From Algiphilus sp. (lineage in GTDB: Bacteria; Pseudomonadota; Gammaproteobacteria; Nevskiales; Nevskiaceae): 58,761 nucleotides of DNA. This document shows, piece after piece, positions 1-8,159 of this stretch. The notes under the pieces are model-generated. The model had not been told where the DNA came from, did not search any database, and was given only the letters and a program-made list of their open reading frames with translations. The position numbers were made by a program, and so were the translations under genes. Position 1 is the stretch's first letter. Each line of letters begins with the position of its first letter. The stretch is taken from assembly GCF_023145115.1 (NCBI RefSeq), contig NZ_JAGLEJ010000038.1:1-58761 (forward strand). Direction: 5' to 3'.

Positions 1-578
1 AGAAGATGAGCAAGTCGCTGGGCAACGTCCTGCTGGTGCGCGACCTGCTCGCCCAGGCGCCCGGCGAGGTCGTGCGTCTGGCGCTGCTCGCCGGTCACTA
101 CCGCCAGCCGCTGGACTGGAACGACGACACCCTGCCGCGTGCGCGCAAGCAGCTCGACCGGCTCTACGGCGCGCTGCGCGACACCGCCGACGTCGAGGCC
201 GCCGCGGCCGAGCCGCCGGAAGCCTTCGTGGCGGCGCTGGAGGACGATCTCAACACGCCGGCGGCGCTGGCCGAGCTCTTCGAGCTGGCGCGCGCGCTCA
301 ACAAGGCGGAGGATCCCGCCGAGCGCGCCCGCCTCAAGGGCAGCCTCGTTGCCGCCGGCGAGCTGATGGGGCTGCTGGTCCAGCAGCCGGAGGCCTGGTT
401 CGCGGGCGAATCCGGCGGGGTCAGTGCCGAGCGCGTCGAGGCGCTGATCGCCGCCCGTGCCGAGGCGCGCAAGGCCAGGGACTTCGCCGAGGCCGACCGC
501 ATCCGCGACGAGATCACCGCGCTGGGCGTGACCATCGAGGATTCGCCGCAGGGCACGCGCTGGCGGGTCGCGAGCTAG
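1..578 (+). CDS. cysS: Cysteine--tRNA ligase, C-terminal part (5' truncated by window)
   Basis: Charges tRNA-Cys with cysteine in the cytosol. The window opens inside the gene: the frame begins at position 3 with the class I synthetase signature KMSKSLGN (ATP-binding loop), followed by the helical anticodon-binding DALR-type region and the small C-terminal domain with the cysteine-ligase style ending (ARAEARKARDFAEADRIRD, then GVTIEDSPQGTRWR). The catalytic HIGH motif and zinc site would lie upstream of the window. The stop is TAG at 576-578. Identification is firm from the KMSKS context and the characteristic C-terminal tail. Confidence 0.96.
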   Translation, partial: KMSKSLGNVLLVRDLLAQAPGEVVRLALLAGHYRQPLDWNDDTLPRARKQLDRLYGALRDTADVEAAAAEPPEAFVAALEDDLNTPAALAELFELARALNKAEDPAERARLKGSLVAAGELMGLLVQQPEAWFAGESGGVSAERVEALIAARAEARKARDFAEADRIRDEITALGVTIEDSPQGTRWRVAS

Positions 579-958
579 CGTCGCGGTGCATGCCCCCGCC
601 GCCTCCGTGGCGGCGACGGCGATATCCGATGCTCACACCGGTCGGCCGGGTGGCTCCCGGCCACCGTGGCGCGTGCAGCCCGGTCGATCCGATGCGGTGC
701 GAAGCCATCCGGGACGCGCCTTCAGCGCATTCGCGACCCTGCGGCGACAACCACCCACCGGTGCGTTCAGCGTGATCGCCGGCGCGGCGCATCGGCCCGC
801 ACGGCAGCGGTGCATGGTGCGGATGCGCGTGTCCCCGCGTTCGATTCCGGCAGCCATGCCAGCATCGCGCAACGCGACCCCTGTCCCGAATTCCCGGGTC
901 TCGCGCAGGAACGAGAAATGCCATCGTCGGCCCCGAAAATCGCACAGGGGAGCCATCG
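579..958. other. 380-nt non-coding spacer with two GC hairpins
   Basis: I see no convincing gene here; frames open in this stretch lack a ribosome-binding site and conserved features. Two perfect 7-bp stem-loops lie near the cysS end: 597-603 with 609-615 (loop TCCGT) and 644-650 with 656-662 (loop TGGCT). Neither is followed by a T-tract, so a terminator role is only possible. A tRNA T-loop-like string near 840 has no matching stem and was not called. Confidence 0.5.
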
Positions 959-1981
959 ATGCAGCGTTTCGAGAAGATCCCGTTATCCGAGCGGGTGGGG
1001 AAGGTCGGGTATCTGATCAAGCACACCTTCACGGTGGTCGGCCGCGATTCCGACATCGTCAATCCCATTGCGCGCATGGCGCTCTACGGCATCGTGCAGT
1101 CGTCTGCCTTTCTGCTCGGCGCCATGGCGCTTCTGTACGCCATGGTGGGCGAAGGAGAGGCGGAGGGGCTCTGGCTCTGGGGGTGGACGGGCGTGCTCGG
1201 CGGCCTGGCGCTGCTCGTGTACAAGTTCTTCTACTTCAACCGCCAGGAGTTCCGTCTGAGCTACCTCGTGCACCAGACGGTGACGGGGGAGGACAAGAGC
1301 TACGGCGATGCCGCCGGCGGAACGCGCGAACTGAAGTCCTCCATGCGCGGCATGGCCCTGATCGACATGCTCATGGCCTACGTCAACAAGACCAGCAGCA
1401 ATGGGGAGAAGAAGGGGCTCTCCGGAATGCTGATCTCGCTGGTGCTGGCCGGGCTCAACGAGGTCTGGGACCTGGTCAACCACTTCATGATCCCGGCCAT
1501 CGTCGTGGACCGGGTGCGTCTGCGGGATTGCGTCGAGCACATGAAGGAGCTGCAGCGGCAGGTTCCCGAGACCCTGGTCGGCGTCTTCGGCATCGATCTC
1601 TTCGGTCGGATCGTCGTCACGCTCATGGCGCCGATCTATCTCGTGATGCTGCTGCTGGCACTCTGGCTGAGCATCGCGCTGGCGGGGGCGCTGCCGTCGA
1701 TCACCGTGCCGACGCAGGGCACGGAGCTGCCGGCCTGGATGCTCACTGATGGCGCGCTGGTCATCACGCTGATCCCGCTGTTCGCGCTCGTGCTGCTGAC
1801 GAAGATCCTCAGCGTGGTGCTCGAACGCGCGGTAACGGCGATCAAGGTGATGTACTTCACCATCTTCTATCTCCAGATCAAGCATCCGGAAAGCATCGCC
1901 CCCGAATTGCGCGACGAGCTCACCGCCTATGTGCGCATGGAGGATGACAGCGCAGCGGTCGCCGCCGGCGAGCCGGCGTGA
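959..1981 (+). CDS. Unrecognised multi-pass membrane protein (340 aa)
   Basis: I do not recognise the family. The start ATG at 959 follows a good AGGGGAG ribosome-binding site. Hydrophobic segments lie at about residues 38-60, 68-88, 215-245 and 258-290, with a polar, partly amphipathic central region (residues 95-200) that includes a short Ser/Asn/Gly/Lys stretch. The N-terminus and C-terminus are hydrophilic, the latter acidic and Ala-rich. It stands alone between cysS and a hydrolase, with long spacers on both sides, so context gives no function. Codon usage matches the neighbours. Confidence 0.8.
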   Translation: MQRFEKIPLSERVGKVGYLIKHTFTVVGRDSDIVNPIARMALYGIVQSSAFLLGAMALLYAMVGEGEAEGLWLWGWTGVLGGLALLVYKFFYFNRQEFRLSYLVHQTVTGEDKSYGDAAGGTRELKSSMRGMALIDMLMAYVNKTSSNGEKKGLSGMLISLVLAGLNEVWDLVNHFMIPAIVVDRVRLRDCVEHMKELQRQVPETLVGVFGIDLFGRIVVTLMAPIYLVMLLLALWLSIALAGALPSITVPTQGTELPAWMLTDGALVITLIPLFALVLLTKILSVVLERAVTAIKVMYFTIFYLQIKHPESIAPELRDELTAYVRMEDDSAAVAAGEPA

Positions 1982-2320
1982 AACCGAAGACGAACCGTAA
2001 GGCGGGATCGACGGGGTAGCCTCCCGGCGAGACGGTCGCGCACCGGACCGTCACGGTGCGGCACGCCATCCGCCCGGGGGCGATATCCGGAAGGGGCACG
2101 ACAATGTCGTCCACGGCGTGCGGGCGCTGCCCGGTCGCCCCTGCTCCCGGCTGCCCGTGCGGATGGTCGATGCCGATGCGCGCGTGGCCCGGCGATGACC
2201 GAGCACGTGGCGAAGTGCTGCGTGGCGGCGCGCACGGACAAGCACCGGTCCGCGCGCCGCGCGCCAAAGGCGGCGATACTGCGTCCGTTGCATGCAGCAC
2301 GAACAAGGAGAGAGTCGGCG
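1982..2320. other. 339-nt spacer, no gene seen
   Basis: Frames on both strands run through this stretch but are extensions or shadows of the flanking genes and have no ribosome-binding site or recognisable protein features. The leader of the downstream hydrolase ends with AAGGAGAGAG at about 2304. I see no clear sigma70 promoter. Confidence 0.5.
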
Positions 2321-3136
2321 ATGGCGAGCGAAACGCACCGCGTGCAGGGCGCGGACGTGCATGTCTGGCGGCAGGGCGAGGGCCGGCCGCTGCTGATGCT
2401 GCACGGCAATCCGGACAGCCACCGGGTGTGGCTGCCGCTGATGGAGCGCCTGCCGGCGGGCATCGAGGCCATCGCGCCGGATCTGCCCGGCTTCGGCGCA
2501 TCGGGTGTTCCCGCGGAGCAGTCCCTGACCCTCGACGGGCAGGCGCAGTGGCTGGAGGAACTGGTCGCGTCACTGGGGCTCGACCAGCCCGCCGACCTGC
2601 TGGTGCACGACATCGGCGGCTTCATCGGGCTCGCCTGGCTGCTGCGCCATCCCGGGCGCGTGCGGCGGGTGGTGGTCACCAACACCGCCTTCCATTCGGA
2701 CTATCGCTGGCATTTCTGGGCGCGGGTCTGGCGCACGCCGGTGCTCGGCGAGCTCACCATGGCGATGCTGGGCGCGCCGTTGATCGGGCGGATGCTGTTC
2801 GGGCAGAGTCTGCGCGTGGGCGGTCCGGGTCTGTCGCGCGCCCAGCGCGACGACACCTTCGACGCCTACCACGCCCGCACCCGCGCGCAGGTGCTGCGCG
2901 TCTATCGCGCTACCGACCCGGAGCGCTTCGCCGACGAGGAAGGCGAGGCACAGGCGCTGTTCGCGAGGCTGCCGGTACGCGTGGTATGGGGCCGGCGCGA
3001 CATCTTCATCCCGCCCGGCTTCGCGCATCGCTTTGCCACCGACGACGTGCACGTGCTGGACGATATCGGCCACTGGGTGGCGCTGGAGGCCACCGATCGC
3101 CTGGCCGCGCTGGTCGCGGAGCATCTGGGCGACTGA
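2321..3136 (+). CDS. Alpha/beta-fold hydrolase (haloalkane/fluoroacetate dehalogenase-like)
   Basis: A predicted cytosolic alpha/beta hydrolase of 271 aa. The oxyanion-hole region is LMLHGNPDSHRVW near residue 28, and the nucleophile elbow appears as LLVHDIGGFIGLAW, giving an Asp nucleophile in H-D-x-G-G. This is the dehalogenase or epoxide-hydrolase variant rather than a serine esterase. The catalytic His is probably in DDIGHWVALE near the C-terminus. The start was placed at ATG 2321 because AAGGAGAG sits at ideal spacing; a longer in-frame start at 2195 would add an Arg-rich, non-conserved extension. The substrate is unknown. Monocistronic by spacing. Confidence 0.85.
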   Translation: MASETHRVQGADVHVWRQGEGRPLLMLHGNPDSHRVWLPLMERLPAGIEAIAPDLPGFGASGVPAEQSLTLDGQAQWLEELVASLGLDQPADLLVHDIGGFIGLAWLLRHPGRVRRVVVTNTAFHSDYRWHFWARVWRTPVLGELTMAMLGAPLIGRMLFGQSLRVGGPGLSRAQRDDTFDAYHARTRAQVLRVYRATDPERFADEEGEAQALFARLPVRVVWGRRDIFIPPGFAHRFATDDVHVLDDIGHWVALEATDRLAALVAEHLGD

Positions 3137-3226
3137 GCATGCCGGACGCGATGACCCGCGAGGTCATTGGCGGTGCCGCACCGATCCGTGATCCTTGCCG
3201 CATCCTCCCATGACCGGCTCCGATCC

Positions 3227-3688
3227 ATGACCGATACCTCTGCCTCCCGCGCCGCCGAGGCCGTGTTCTTCACCGGCTTCGCCGTGCTCATCTGTCATGA
3301 GCTGGACGCCGTGCTGCACCACGAGTGGCGCGTGCTGCCGCTGGTGCGGATGCTGCCGGACGCCGCCGGCTATGTCGTCTTCGTGCTGGCGCACGTGCCG
3401 CTGTTCGTTGCGCTGATGCTGATGCTCACCAGCGCCTCGGCGCGCCTGCGGCTCGGCACGCGTCTCGGCATCGACGCCTTCCTGCTGCTGCACGCGGTGC
3501 TGCACGTGCTGTTCCGCAACCATGTCCACTACGACTTCGCGGGCTGGCTGTCCAACGGCCTGATCTTCGGCGGCGCCGTGGTCGGCGCGCTGCATCTGGT
3601 GCTGCTGCGCTGGCCGATCGCCGCGGTGCCCGAGTCTAGGCCGGGGCGCGCAGGGGGGCGCAGCCGCGCCGGCGGCGGAGCCAGTTGA
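3227..3688 (+). CDS. Small four-helix membrane protein with HELDAVxxHEWR motif
   Basis: A 153-aa protein with four predicted membrane segments (about residues 10-30, 45-70, 85-105, 110-130). A conserved-looking motif, HELDAVLHHEWRVLP, follows the first helix; it resembles the DUF6713 family of uncharacterised membrane proteins, an assignment from memory. The start was taken at ATG 3227, where the TM-like sequence begins shortly after; an upstream in-frame ATG at 3167 would add 20 residues. Its last 53 bases overlap the convergent PGPGW gene on the other strand. Function unknown. Confidence 0.7.
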   Translation: MTDTSASRAAEAVFFTGFAVLICHELDAVLHHEWRVLPLVRMLPDAAGYVVFVLAHVPLFVALMLMLTSASARLRLGTRLGIDAFLLLHAVLHVLFRNHVHYDFAGWLSNGLIFGGAVVGALHLVLLRWPIAAVPESRPGRAGGRSRAGGGAS

Positions 3689-4049
3689 TCGCCCGGAACA
3701 CGGCGGGTTGTCCGACCAGCCAGCGTTCGGCGCGATACTTGCCGGGAAAGTCGAGCAGCAGCAGCGCCACCAGGATGGTGAGCAGCCCCTGACCCGGCAG
3801 CACCAGCATGGCGATGCCCATCGGCAGCAGTACCAGGCCGAGCAGGTTCTTGAGCACGATCAGCAGCGCGCGCAGTGCCGGGTGGCGGGCGATGTCGCGT
3901 CCGCGCGGGCGCCGGTCGGCGGCGAAGTAGTCGACGGGGATGCGCGCGACGAGCACGGGAACGGCGGCGAGCGAACCGGCGAACATCACCAGCGAGCCCG
4001 CGCCGAGCCACCAGAGCAGGGTCTCGTGCGCGCCGAGCCACTCAAGCAC
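3636..4049 (-). CDS. PGPGW-type transmembrane protein
   Basis: A 137-aa integral membrane protein with two or three helices. The string VLPGQGLLTILVALLLLDFPGKYR matches the PGPGW family (an uncharacterised inner-membrane family named for its Pro-Gly-rich turn), followed by a positively charged cytoplasmic end (AINWLRRRRG). It is the last gene of the minus-strand pyrC-tag operon: its ATG at 4049 overlaps the tag stop by 8 bases, suggesting translational coupling. Its role is unknown. Confidence 0.78.
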   Translation of the reverse strand: MLEWLGAHETLLWWLGAGSLVMFAGSLAAVPVLVARIPVDYFAADRRPRGRDIARHPALRALLIVLKNLLGLVLLPMGIAMLVLPGQGLLTILVALLLLDFPGKYRAERWLVGQPAVFRAINWLRRRRGCAPLRAPA

Positions 4050-4611
4050 GGTCGGGGTGGCGGAAGCAGTCGACGACGTGGTCGCTGATCACGCCCACGG
4101 CTTGCAGGTAGGAGTAGACGATGGTGCTGCCGACGAAGCGGAAGCCGCGCTTCTTGAGGTCCTTGCTCAGCCGGTCGGAGAGGGCGGTGGTCGTGGGCGC
4201 CTCGGCCATCGAACGCCAGCGGTTGATGATCGGCTCGCCGTCGACGAAGCCCCATACGTAGGGCGCCAGCCCGCCCTCGGCGTCGCGCAGCGCGAGATAG
4301 GCGCGGGCGTTGCCGATGGCGGCGTCGATCTTGAGGCGGTTGCGGACGATGCCGGCATCGCCCAGCAGCCGGGCGCGCTCGGTCTCGCCATAGCGCGCCA
4401 TGGCCTCGGGGTCGAAGCCGTCCATGGCGGCGCGGTAGTTCTCGCGCTTCTCGAGGATGGTCCGCCACGACAGTCCGGCCTGCGCGCCTTCGAGGATCAG
4501 GAATTCGAACAGGGTGCCCTCGTCGCGCTTGGGCACGCCCCATTCGACGTCGTGATAGACGCGCTCGGCCTCGCTGCGCGTCGCCCAGCCGCAGCGCGTC
4601 GGCTCGGTCAT
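4042..4611 (-). CDS. tag: DNA-3-methyladenine glycosylase I
   Basis: Base-excision repair enzyme removing 3-methyladenine from alkylated DNA. At 189 aa the length is typical. It begins with the family N-terminus RCGWA (zinc ligand Cys), has YHDVEWGVP, the conserved aromatic and acidic stretch EFLILEGAQAGLSW and a C-terminal zinc-site region with Cys and His in DHVVDCFRH. Its ATG at 4611 overlaps the dihydroorotase stop in an ATGA arrangement, so translation is probably coupled. The pairing of a pyrimidine-synthesis gene with a repair gene is not functionally obvious. Confidence 0.93.
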   Translation of the reverse strand: MTEPTRCGWATRSEAERVYHDVEWGVPKRDEGTLFEFLILEGAQAGLSWRTILEKRENYRAAMDGFDPEAMARYGETERARLLGDAGIVRNRLKIDAAIGNARAYLALRDAEGGLAPYVWGFVDGEPIINRWRSMAEAPTTTALSDRLSKDLKKRGFRFVGSTIVYSYLQAVGVISDHVVDCFRHPDRA

Positions 4612-5942
4612 GCGGTGGCGAAGCGCAGCCGCTGGCCGGCCGCACGCTCGGCCACCTGCTGGCCGTTCCAGGCCTGGAATCCGTTCACGAAGGTGGCATC
4701 GATGTGGTGGCTGAAGCTCACGCCCTCGAAGGAGGACCAGCCGCACTTGGACAGCAGGCCCTCCGGCATCACGTCGGTGTGGTGGTCGGGGTTCACCAGC
4801 ATGAGGTCGGCGAACTGCCCCTCGGCGATATGGCCGCGCTCCTGCACGCCGAAGCGTTCGGCGGGGGCGTGGCTCATGCGCTCCACCGCGGTGGCCAGGT
4901 CGAAGTGGCCCTGCCGCACCAGCTCCAGCACGACCAGCACCGCGTGCTGCACCAGCGGCAGGCCGGCCGCTGCCTTGAGGTAGGGCCGGTTCTTCTCGTC
5001 GACGGTATGCGGCGCATGATCGGTGGCGATGATGTTGAGCCGCCCGTCGGCCACCGCTGCGCGCAGCGCCGCGCGATCCTCGGCGGTCTTGATCGCCGGA
5101 TTGCACTTGATGCGCGCGCCGAGGGCGTCGTAGTCGGCGTCCGAGTACCAGAGGTGATGCACGCAGGCCTCGGCGGTGATCTGCTTGCCCGTTACCGGAC
5201 CCGGCTCGAAGAAGTCGAGCTCGCGCGCGGTGGTCATGTGCAGCACGTGCAGGCGGCTGCCGTGGCGACGCGCGAGTCCGACGGCGAGCTCGGTGGACTT
5301 GTAGCAGGCCTCGGCCGAGCGGATCAGCGGATGCGCCGAGAACGGGATGTCCTCGCCGTAGCGCTTGGCGAAGTGCTCCTCGTGCGCCTTGATGGTGGGC
5401 GTGTCCTCGCAGTGCGTCGCGATCAGGCCCGGAAAGGTGGCGAAGATCGCCTCCAGGGTCTGGGGATCGTCGACCAGCATGTTGCCGGTGGAGGCCCCCA
5501 TGAATATCTTCAGGCCGCATGCCTCGCCGGCCGGCAGCGCCCGGATCTCCTCGATGTTGTCGTTGGATGCGCCGAAGTAGAACGCGAAGTTGGCGTGCGC
5601 GCGGCCCTCGGCGCGCTGGTACTTGTCGCGCAGTGCCTCGCGGGTGGTGGTAGTGGGGTTGCTGTTGGGCATCTCCATGAAGCTGGTGATGCCGCCCGCC
5701 ACCGCGGCCGCCGATTCAGTGGCGAAGTCCCCCTTGTGGGTCAGTCCCGGTTCGCGGAAATGGACCTGGTCGTCGATCATTCCGGGCAGCAGCCAGCGCC
5801 CGTGCGCGTCGATCTCGCGGTTGACGCCGGCACCGTCGATGCTGCCGCCGATGCGCGCGATGCGCTCGCCGTCTATGAGGAGGTCGCCCTCGCGGCTGTC
5901 GCCGTCGCTCACGATGCGGGCATTGCGGATCAGGGTCTTCAT
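4608..5942 (-). CDS. pyrC: Dihydroorotase (class I type)
   Basis: Cyclises N-carbamoyl-aspartate to dihydroorotate in pyrimidine synthesis. It is an amidohydrolase-fold protein of 444 aa with the signature VHFREPGLTHKGD, the candidate carbamylated lysine K145 (GLKIFMGASTGN), metal-ligand histidines in ATHCED (H177) and LHVLHMTT, and the catalytic ATDHAPHT loop. The first metal motif reads D-D-Q-V-H, so the usual first His is Gln59; I recall the same DDQVHFREPG variant in bacterial dihydroorotases of this branch. The first gene of a pyrC-tag-PGPGW operon. The start ATG at 5942 is preceded by GGAGAAC. Confidence 0.9.
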   Translation of the reverse strand: MKTLIRNARIVSDGDSREGDLLIDGERIARIGGSIDGAGVNREIDAHGRWLLPGMIDDQVHFREPGLTHKGDFATESAAAVAGGITSFMEMPNSNPTTTTREALRDKYQRAEGRAHANFAFYFGASNDNIEEIRALPAGEACGLKIFMGASTGNMLVDDPQTLEAIFATFPGLIATHCEDTPTIKAHEEHFAKRYGEDIPFSAHPLIRSAEACYKSTELAVGLARRHGSRLHVLHMTTARELDFFEPGPVTGKQITAEACVHHLWYSDADYDALGARIKCNPAIKTAEDRAALRAAVADGRLNIIATDHAPHTVDEKNRPYLKAAAGLPLVQHAVLVVLELVRQGHFDLATAVERMSHAPAERFGVQERGHIAEGQFADLMLVNPDHHTDVMPEGLLSKCGWSSFEGVSFSHHIDATFVNGFQAWNGQQVAERAAGQRLRFATA

Positions 5943-5959
5943 GGTGTTCTCCGGGTGAG

Positions 5960-6562
5960 CTAGGGCGCCAGCCACCGGCCCCGCCAGATGTCCGCGCTGC
6001 GCTCCCAGCGCGCGCGGCGGTGCCCGGCGGCGGCCAGATAGAGCCATTCCATCATATCCGCGTGCACGACAATGGCGCGGAAGTGCACCCGGCCCGGGTC
6101 GGCCGCGCCGTCCTCCGGCACGCGGTCGACGCCGGGCGTATAGCCGTCCGGCATCGCGAGCGGCGTCCCGGGACCCGGTGCCATGCGGTAGCAGACCCGG
6201 CTCATGGCGTGCGCGTCGCGCCACGCCGCCTCGGCCAGCGCATCGTCGGCGTGCACCGCGACCGGGCCGCGCAGGCGCAGCTGCAGCCTGGCGCGCGCAT
6301 CGTAGGCGTGCACCGCCGCCACCGGGTTGGCGGCCAGCGCCGCCAGCTTGTCGGCGCGCGCGTCGCTGTGAAAGCGGAGCGTTCCCGTGCACGCATCGAC
6401 GCCGCGCAGGATGACGGTGCGCACCTCCGGGAGACCGTTCGCCGCGACCGTCGCGACCTGCACCTGATGGAAGGCATGGCGCCGGTCGGCGACGGCGCGC
6501 GCGAGCTCGCTCCAGGCGTGCGCTCTGCTTGCTTCGAGGTCGTTGTAGTACGCCGCTTCCAC
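5960..6562 (-). CDS. Pyridoxamine 5'-phosphate oxidase-like FMN-binding protein
   Basis: A probable FMN-binding split-barrel protein. The opening (YYNDLEASRAHAWSELARA), the ATV..NGLPEVRTVILRGVD segment and FHSDARADKLAAL match the PNPOx-like families (Alr4036 type) that share the PdxH fold but whose substrates are mostly unknown. The C-terminal VHADMMEWLYL is also typical. I placed the start at GTG 6562 (about 200 aa) because the alternative ATG at 6604 shares the CATG palindrome with the divergent photolyase start and would leave no room for promoters; the start is uncertain. Confidence 0.78.
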   Translation of the reverse strand: MEAAYYNDLEASRAHAWSELARAVADRRHAFHQVQVATVAANGLPEVRTVILRGVDACTGTLRFHSDARADKLAALAANPVAAVHAYDARARLQLRLRGPVAVHADDALAEAAWRDAHAMSRVCYRMAPGPGTPLAMPDGYTPGVDRVPEDGAADPGRVHFRAIVVHADMMEWLYLAAAGHRRARWERSADIWRGRWLAP

Positions 6563-6602
6563 GCAGGGTTCCCGGGGACGGATGCGCCCGTAGTCTAGGC
6601 CC

Positions 6603-8159
6603 ATGCTCCAGCTGGTCTGGTACAAGCGCGACCTGCGTGTCGAGGATCACGCGCCGCTGGCGAAGGCCGCGGCCCGCGGCCCGGTGCTGCCGCTCTACGT
6701 GATCGAGCCGGCGCTGTGGCGCCAGCCCGACATGGCGGGGCGACACTGGGCCTTCATTGCGGAAGCCCTCGGCGATCTCGACGCGGCGCTGGCGGCCCGC
6801 GGCCAGGCGCTGGTGGTGCGTCGCGGCGAGATGCCGGCAGTGCTGCAGGCGCTGCACGATGCACACGGCACCTTCGCGCTGTGGAGCCACGAGGAGACGG
6901 GCAGCGACTGGACCTACCGGCGCGATCGCCGGGTGGCGGACTGGTGTCGCGCGCACGGCGTGCCCTGGACGGAGCTGCCCGGCAACGGCGTCGTGCGCGG
7001 TCTGCGGCAGCGCACCGGCTGGTCGCGGCGCTGGCAGGCGCGCATGGCGCAGCCGCGTGTCGAGGTGCCGACCATACTGCCGCCGGTCTGCGCGGGCAAT
7101 GCGGACGCGCTGGTGGAGCTCGCCGCCGGCATCGTGCCGGATGATCCGGTCGCGCAGCGTCAGCCGGGCGGTCGCGCTGCCGCCGAGGCGACGCTCCGGG
7201 GCTTTCTCGACGAGCGCGGGCACGCCTATCACCGCAGCATGTCGAGTCCGCTGAGCGCCGAGCGCAGCTGTTCGCGCCTTTCGCCGCACCTCGCCTGGGG
7301 CACGCTGTCGATGCGCGAGGTGGTGCAGACGACCGAACGGGTGCGCGCTGCCATGGATCCGGACGACCCCGCATCGCGCGAGCCGCGCCGGGCGCTGCAT
7401 GCCTTTCTCGGCCGGCTGCACTGGCACTGCCACTTCATGCAGAAGCTCGAGGCCGAGCCCCGCCTGGAATTCGAGAACCTGCATTCCGCCTACGACGGGC
7501 TGCGCGAGCCGGAATGGTCCGATGCCCGCTTCGCCGCCTGGTGTGCGGGTCGTACCGGCCTGCCCTTCGTGGACGCCTGCATGCGCTATCTGCGCGCCAC
7601 CGGCTGGCTCAACTTCCGCATGCGCGCGATGCTGGTCGCGGTTGCGAGCTATCACCTGTGGCTGCACTGGCGCGAGCCGGCACAGTTCCTGGCGCGGCAG
7701 TTCACCGACTACGAGCCGGGCATCCACTTCAGTCAGATGCAGATGCAGTCCGGGACCACCGGCATCAACACCCCGCGCATCTACAACCCGGTCAAGCAGG
7801 GTCTGGACCACGACCCCGACGGGCGCTTCATCCGGCGCTGGGTGCCCGAGCTCGCGGGTGTTGCCGACGCCGATGTGCACGAGCCGTGGAAGCTCCCGGC
7901 GGCGACGCTTCGCCGCGACGGTGCCGACGGCTATCCGGCTCCGGTGGTCGACCATCTCGAGGCTGCGCGCGCGGCGCGCAGGCGCATCTGGGCGGTGCGC
8001 GGCGGCGACGGCTACCGGCGCGAGGCCGACGCCATCCAGGAACGCCACGGCAGTCGTCGCTCCGGCATGGCGCAGCGCGGTGGTCGCCGACCGCACCGTT
8101 CGGCGCGCACCGACGCCGATACGCGGCAGCAGAGCTTCGACTGGGGCGACGGCTCCTAG
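6603..8159 (+). CDS. Photolyase/cryptochrome family flavoprotein
   Basis: A 518-aa protein. It starts with the canonical alpha/beta photolyase opening LVWYKRDLRVEDH and ends with the helical FAD-binding domain: SRLSPHLAWGTLSMREV, LHWHCHFMQKLE, FVDACMRYLRATGWLNFRMR and TDYEPGIHFSQMQMQSG...INTPRIYNPVKQ. It probably repairs UV pyrimidine dimers or senses light using FAD. The FAD region differs from the E. coli PhrB wording (DYEPGIHFSQ in place of the usual Trp-rich WGNWQW segment), so it belongs to a distinct proteobacterial branch. A basic low-complexity tail follows about residue 480. Its stop overlaps the convergent DUF3047 stop by 3 bases. Confidence 0.9.
   Translation: MLQLVWYKRDLRVEDHAPLAKAAARGPVLPLYVIEPALWRQPDMAGRHWAFIAEALGDLDAALAARGQALVVRRGEMPAVLQALHDAHGTFALWSHEETGSDWTYRRDRRVADWCRAHGVPWTELPGNGVVRGLRQRTGWSRRWQARMAQPRVEVPTILPPVCAGNADALVELAAGIVPDDPVAQRQPGGRAAAEATLRGFLDERGHAYHRSMSSPLSAERSCSRLSPHLAWGTLSMREVVQTTERVRAAMDPDDPASREPRRALHAFLGRLHWHCHFMQKLEAEPRLEFENLHSAYDGLREPEWSDARFAAWCAGRTGLPFVDACMRYLRATGWLNFRMRAMLVAVASYHLWLHWREPAQFLARQFTDYEPGIHFSQMQMQSGTTGINTPRIYNPVKQGLDHDPDGRFIRRWVPELAGVADADVHEPWKLPAATLRRDGADGYPAPVVDHLEAARAARRRIWAVRGGDGYRREADAIQERHGSRRSGMAQRGGRRPHRSARTDADTRQQSFDWGDGS

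Noticed and set aside
820..860. tRNA-like GTTCGATTCC string
   Set aside because: The flanking bases do not pair as a T-stem and no acceptor or anticodon stem could be folded.
5943..8096. Long minus-strand open frame extending upstream from the dihydroorotase
   Set aside because: It is antisense to the FMN-oxidase and photolyase genes, Arg/Gly/Ala-rich without motifs, and only its last 444 codons form the enzyme. High GC keeps the antisense frame open.
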